Source of the DNA: Euborellia annulipes
Lineage: Eukaryota > Arthropoda > Insecta > Dermaptera > Anisolabididae
Direction of reading: 5' to 3'
DNA: 64,000 nt
NCBI GenBank assembly: GCA_023213315.1
Contig: JAKCPI010014214.1
Location: 1-64,000, forward strand
Shown here piece after piece: positions 62,035 through 64,000 of the stretch; position 1 is the first letter of the stretch; the number at the start of each line of letters is the position of its first letter. The translations under genes were made by a program, and so were the position numbers. The notes under the pieces are model-generated. The model did not search any database, was not told the origin of the DNA, and was given only the letters and a program-made list of their open reading frames with translations.

Positions 62035-62072
62035 ACCCACAATATCTGTGGATAAACCTGTGTTTATCCACA
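62035..62072. repeat. DnaA-box hairpin, copy 2
   Basis: Same arrangement as at 60758: TGTGGATAAAC at 62047-62057, a 4-base loop and GTTTATCCACA at 62062-62072, preceded by ACCCACAAT. It lies between the convergent mmcQ-like and baeR genes. A separate AT-rich hairpin (AAGTTA..TGTTT/AAACATAACTT, about 61985-62017) lies just before it and may serve as terminator. Confidence 0.75.
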
Positions 62073-62097
62073 ACGATGAACTTAAAATGTCGAAAAC

Positions 62098-62784
62098 TTA
62101 ATCTTCTGGATATTCAAAACGGTAGCCTACGCCATAAACAGCTTGTACCCATTCATGACGATTTCCGGTTTCCGCTGCTTCAGATATTTTACGACGTAAG
62201 TTCTTGATATGACTATCAATAACACGGTCAGCAACATCAAAACTATCTGGGTTAATATGGTCTAAAAGTTGCGCTCTAGAATAGACTTGTCCCAAATGTT
62301 CGAGGAAAAGCTCTAAAAGACGGAATTCAGTTGGCGTTAAATTCAACGATTTTTGTTGATACCAGATACGTTGTTGTGCTTTATCAATACGAAATAAGTC
62401 ATTGGCTTCAGGTTCAGCTTTACGTTCTAAACGGCGTAATACCGCTTGTACACGTGCCACCAACTCTTTTGGGCTAAAAGGTTTACAGACATAGTCATCT
62501 GCTCCCATATTTAACCCCAAGACACGATCGATTTCTTCAGTTCGTGCAGTCACCATGATAATCGGTAAGTCGGTTTGCTCACGTACTTTACGGCAAATGG
62601 TCAAACCATCCATACGTGGGACCATCAAATCCAACACCATTAAACTTGGCTTGCGTTGCAGGAAGCTGTCATACGCTTCTTGACCATCATGAAACATACT
62701 GACTTCAAAGCCCGCTGCTTCTAGATAATCCCGCACCAATTGCGCAAGTTCAACTTCATCCTCTACCAGCATGATATGCTTCAT
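62098..62784 (-). CDS. baeR: BaeR response regulator
   Basis: An intact 228-residue OmpR/PhoB-family response regulator. The receiver domain has the acidic pair Glu8/Asp9, phospho-acceptor Asp52 in MVLDLMVPRMDG and the KPFSPKEL lysine. The winged-helix DNA-binding domain covers about residues 130-225 with TPTEFRLLELFLEH and VDSHIKNLRRKI-type blocks. In A. baumannii BaeSR answers envelope stress and raises AdeABC, AdeIJK and MacAB efflux. The product matches my memory of that protein almost throughout. It lies 15 bp downstream of baeS. Confidence 0.92.
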   Translation of the reverse strand: MKHIMLVEDEVELAQLVRDYLEAAGFEVSMFHDGQEAYDSFLQRKPSLMVLDLMVPRMDGLTICRKVREQTDLPIIMVTARTEEIDRVLGLNMGADDYVCKPFSPKELVARVQAVLRRLERKAEPEANDLFRIDKAQQRIWYQQKSLNLTPTEFRLLELFLEHLGQVYSRAQLLDHINPDSFDVADRVIDSHIKNLRRKISEAAETGNRHEWVQAVYGVGYRFEYPED

Positions 62785-62799
62785 GTTGTACTATTCCTT

Positions 62800-64000
62800 T
62801 TAAACTTTAGTATGTTTTGAAAATGTCAATTTGCAACGCAAACCGCCTAATGGCGAATGATCAAAAGTAAGCTGACCACCGAGTGTTTGTGCAATTTTAC
62901 CTGATAAAGCCAAGCCCAATCCTGTACCGCCTGTACTACGTGTACGTGAATTATCCACACGATAGAAACGTTCGCCCAAGTGTGCAATCTGTTCATCGCT
63001 CAGACCCAATGGGCTATCATCAACGATCACACTCCAAGAATCTGCATCTTGCTCTGTATGCACTTGGACTTCACCACCTGCCTCAGTATAGCGAATACTA
63101 TTTCCAAGTAAGTTGACCATAATTTGCTTAAAGCGATCTATATCTAATTGTAATTTCGCTCCCTCACCTGTGGCTGAAATTGTTAAATCAGCTTGTTCAA
63201 ATTTAGGTTTAAAATTCTCTATTTCTTGTAAGACCACCGACCAAGGATCAATTTCTGCAAAGTAACATTTTAATTGTTGTGCTTCAGCTTGTGCCAAATC
63301 GGCTAAATCCTGTGTCAACTTCTTCAAGCTCGTAACCTGACGTAACATCGCTTCAAAATGTTCTGGTGTCGGCTTGCGAATTCCATCCTGCATGGCTTCA
63401 ATCTGTGCTTGCAATACTGCTAATGGCGTTTTTAACTCATGTGAAGTATCTGCAACCCACTGACGGCGTGATGTTTCATGCTGGTCGAGAATAACGGCCA
63501 GTTGATTTAACTCTGTCGACAAGTCTCCCAATTCATCATTACGGTTAATCACCACTTGATGCTGGTAGTTACCTTTGGTTAATTCGCGAGTTGCGTTCAA
63601 TAAACGTTGAATCGGTGTTTTAAAATAAGTCGCCAATAGCAATGCGGCAACCAAACTTGATAAGAAGGTGAAGATATAAATCAGCACTAAATAACGCTTT
63701 TGATTACTAAAGAAGTTAATACTCAGTGCATCATCCTGATCTAAAACTGGTTTTAAACCCAAATAACCGACCACTTCATCATTGACTAAAATCGGACGAT
63801 AAGACACCTGATCATCTGACGGTTCACCTAAAATAAACTGTTGTTTTGCATCATATAAAGAAAGTCGTGAACTCAGCCCCAAACGGTCAGGCAATGACAC
63901 AAATATCTTTTTGCCATTCTGCGGATTTACCGTTCGCATCGGATCTCGCGTTGGCGCTTCTTTCGCTGCAGAAGCTGGTGCTTCATGTCCTGCTGAAAGA
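62800..64000 (-). CDS. baeS: BaeS sensor histidine kinase (5' end beyond window)
   Basis: The open frame runs without interruption to the right edge, so the N-terminus (first membrane helix and part of the sensor domain) lies outside. Visible, in order: end of the periplasmic sensor, a membrane helix (LVLIYIFTFLSSLVAALLL), a HAMP linker, the phospho-acceptor H box DTSHELKTPLAVL, the N box IMVNLLGNSIRYTEAGGEV, and the G boxes with GTGLGLALSGKI. It phosphorylates BaeR in response to envelope stress. An internal ATG at 63939 is not the true start because coding continues upstream of it. Confidence 0.9.
   Translation of the reverse strand, partial: LSAGHEAPASAAKEAPTRDPMRTVNPQNGKKIFVSLPDRLGLSSRLSLYDAKQQFILGEPSDDQVSYRPILVNDEVVGYLGLKPVLDQDDALSINFFSNQKRYLVLIYIFTFLSSLVAALLLATYFKTPIQRLLNATRELTKGNYQHQVVINRNDELGDLSTELNQLAVILDQHETSRRQWVADTSHELKTPLAVLQAQIEAMQDGIRKPTPEHFEAMLRQVTSLKKLTQDLADLAQAEAQQLKCYFAEIDPWSVVLQEIENFKPKFEQADLTISATGEGAKLQLDIDRFKQIMVNLLGNSIRYTEAGGEVQVHTEQDADSWSVIVDDSPLGLSDEQIAHLGERFYRVDNSRTRSTGGTGLGLALSGKIAQTLGGQLTFDHSPLGGLRCKLTFSKHTKV

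Noticed and set aside
60758..62072. Replication origin suggested by DnaA boxes
   Set aside because: No dnaA/dnaN/rpmH genes, no AT-rich unwinding region, and only two boxes per cluster. I keep it as a repeat of unknown role.

Overview
The window looks like a chromosomal piece of an Acinetobacter species. It is AT-rich and carries gene sets familiar from that genus: baeR/baeS, the gigA/gigB stress pair beside mlaA, ohrR/ohr, a VgrG spike gene, gspE, and a 16S-Ile-Ala-23S-5S rRNA operon. The genus is inferred from recognised proteins and their neighbourhoods; no search was run.

Sequence quality matters for every call. About 26 of about 56 genes read as one protein split over two or more frames. 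Where the break can be placed it is usually a single base in a short homopolymer. Housekeeping genes (trpB, gspE, selO, rluA) are hit as often as accessory ones, so most breaks are probably indel errors in a draft assembly rather than gene decay. Breaks are densest at 25.6-29.5 kb, next to the rRNA operon. Broken genes are given over their full span with the break noted.

Layout. 0-9.6 kb: 3' part of a vgrG on the minus strand, a small membrane protein and a patatin-like phospholipase, two secreted proteins, a HAD phosphatase, a PLP-dependent dehydratase, a GNAT acetyltransferase, a 283-bp non-coding element with inverted-repeat ends, another secreted protein and a SAM methyltransferase. 9.7-12.5 kb: a hemolysin-III family membrane protein, an MFS symporter and an RluA-type pseudouridine synthase. 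12.6-25.2 kb: a complete acyclic terpene (citronellol/geraniol) utilisation locus in the order atuABCDEF, with a divergent TetR regulator and an operator-like palindrome, then a vapBC toxin-antitoxin pair and two tandem, very similar acyl-CoA dehydrogenases. 25.4-29.5 kb: a badly broken SWIM/SNF2 helicase and a DUF2004-like gene. 29.6-35.2 kb: the rRNA operon on the minus strand, with processing stems, a promoter and doubled terminators. 35.5-39.1 kb: mlaA, gigA, gigB and a nitrilase-family amidase. 39.2-40.1 kb: ohrR and ohr with a perfect operator palindrome. 40.3-47 kb: an unrecognised gene, gspE, a membrane-associated protein paired with an MscS channel, a VOC protein, a rhomboid protease and a YgiD dioxygenase. 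47.3-53.5 kb: cysI with a DUF934 partner, small and DUF1543 proteins, a CPBP protease, trpB and trpF. 53.6-56.4 kb: a cobalamin riboswitch, btuB and a PduO-type cobalamin adenosyltransferase. 56.5-64 kb: a glycerophosphodiesterase, a fatty-acid desaturase with operator-like half-sites, a cupin, selO, an L,D-transpeptidase-family gene and an MmcQ/YjbR gene bracketed by two near-identical DnaA-box hairpins, then baeR and a partial baeS.

The most coherent functional unit is the atu locus. An acyl-CoA dehydrogenase would make the enoyl-CoA, the biotin carboxylase pair AtuC/AtuF would carboxylate the methyl branch, AtuE would hydrate, and AtuA/AtuB have supporting roles, under AtuR repression. I found no clear defence island, prophage, integron or CRISPR array. 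The best candidates for undescribed structure are the 283-bp element, the paired DnaA-box hairpins and the extra dehydrogenases of the atu locus.
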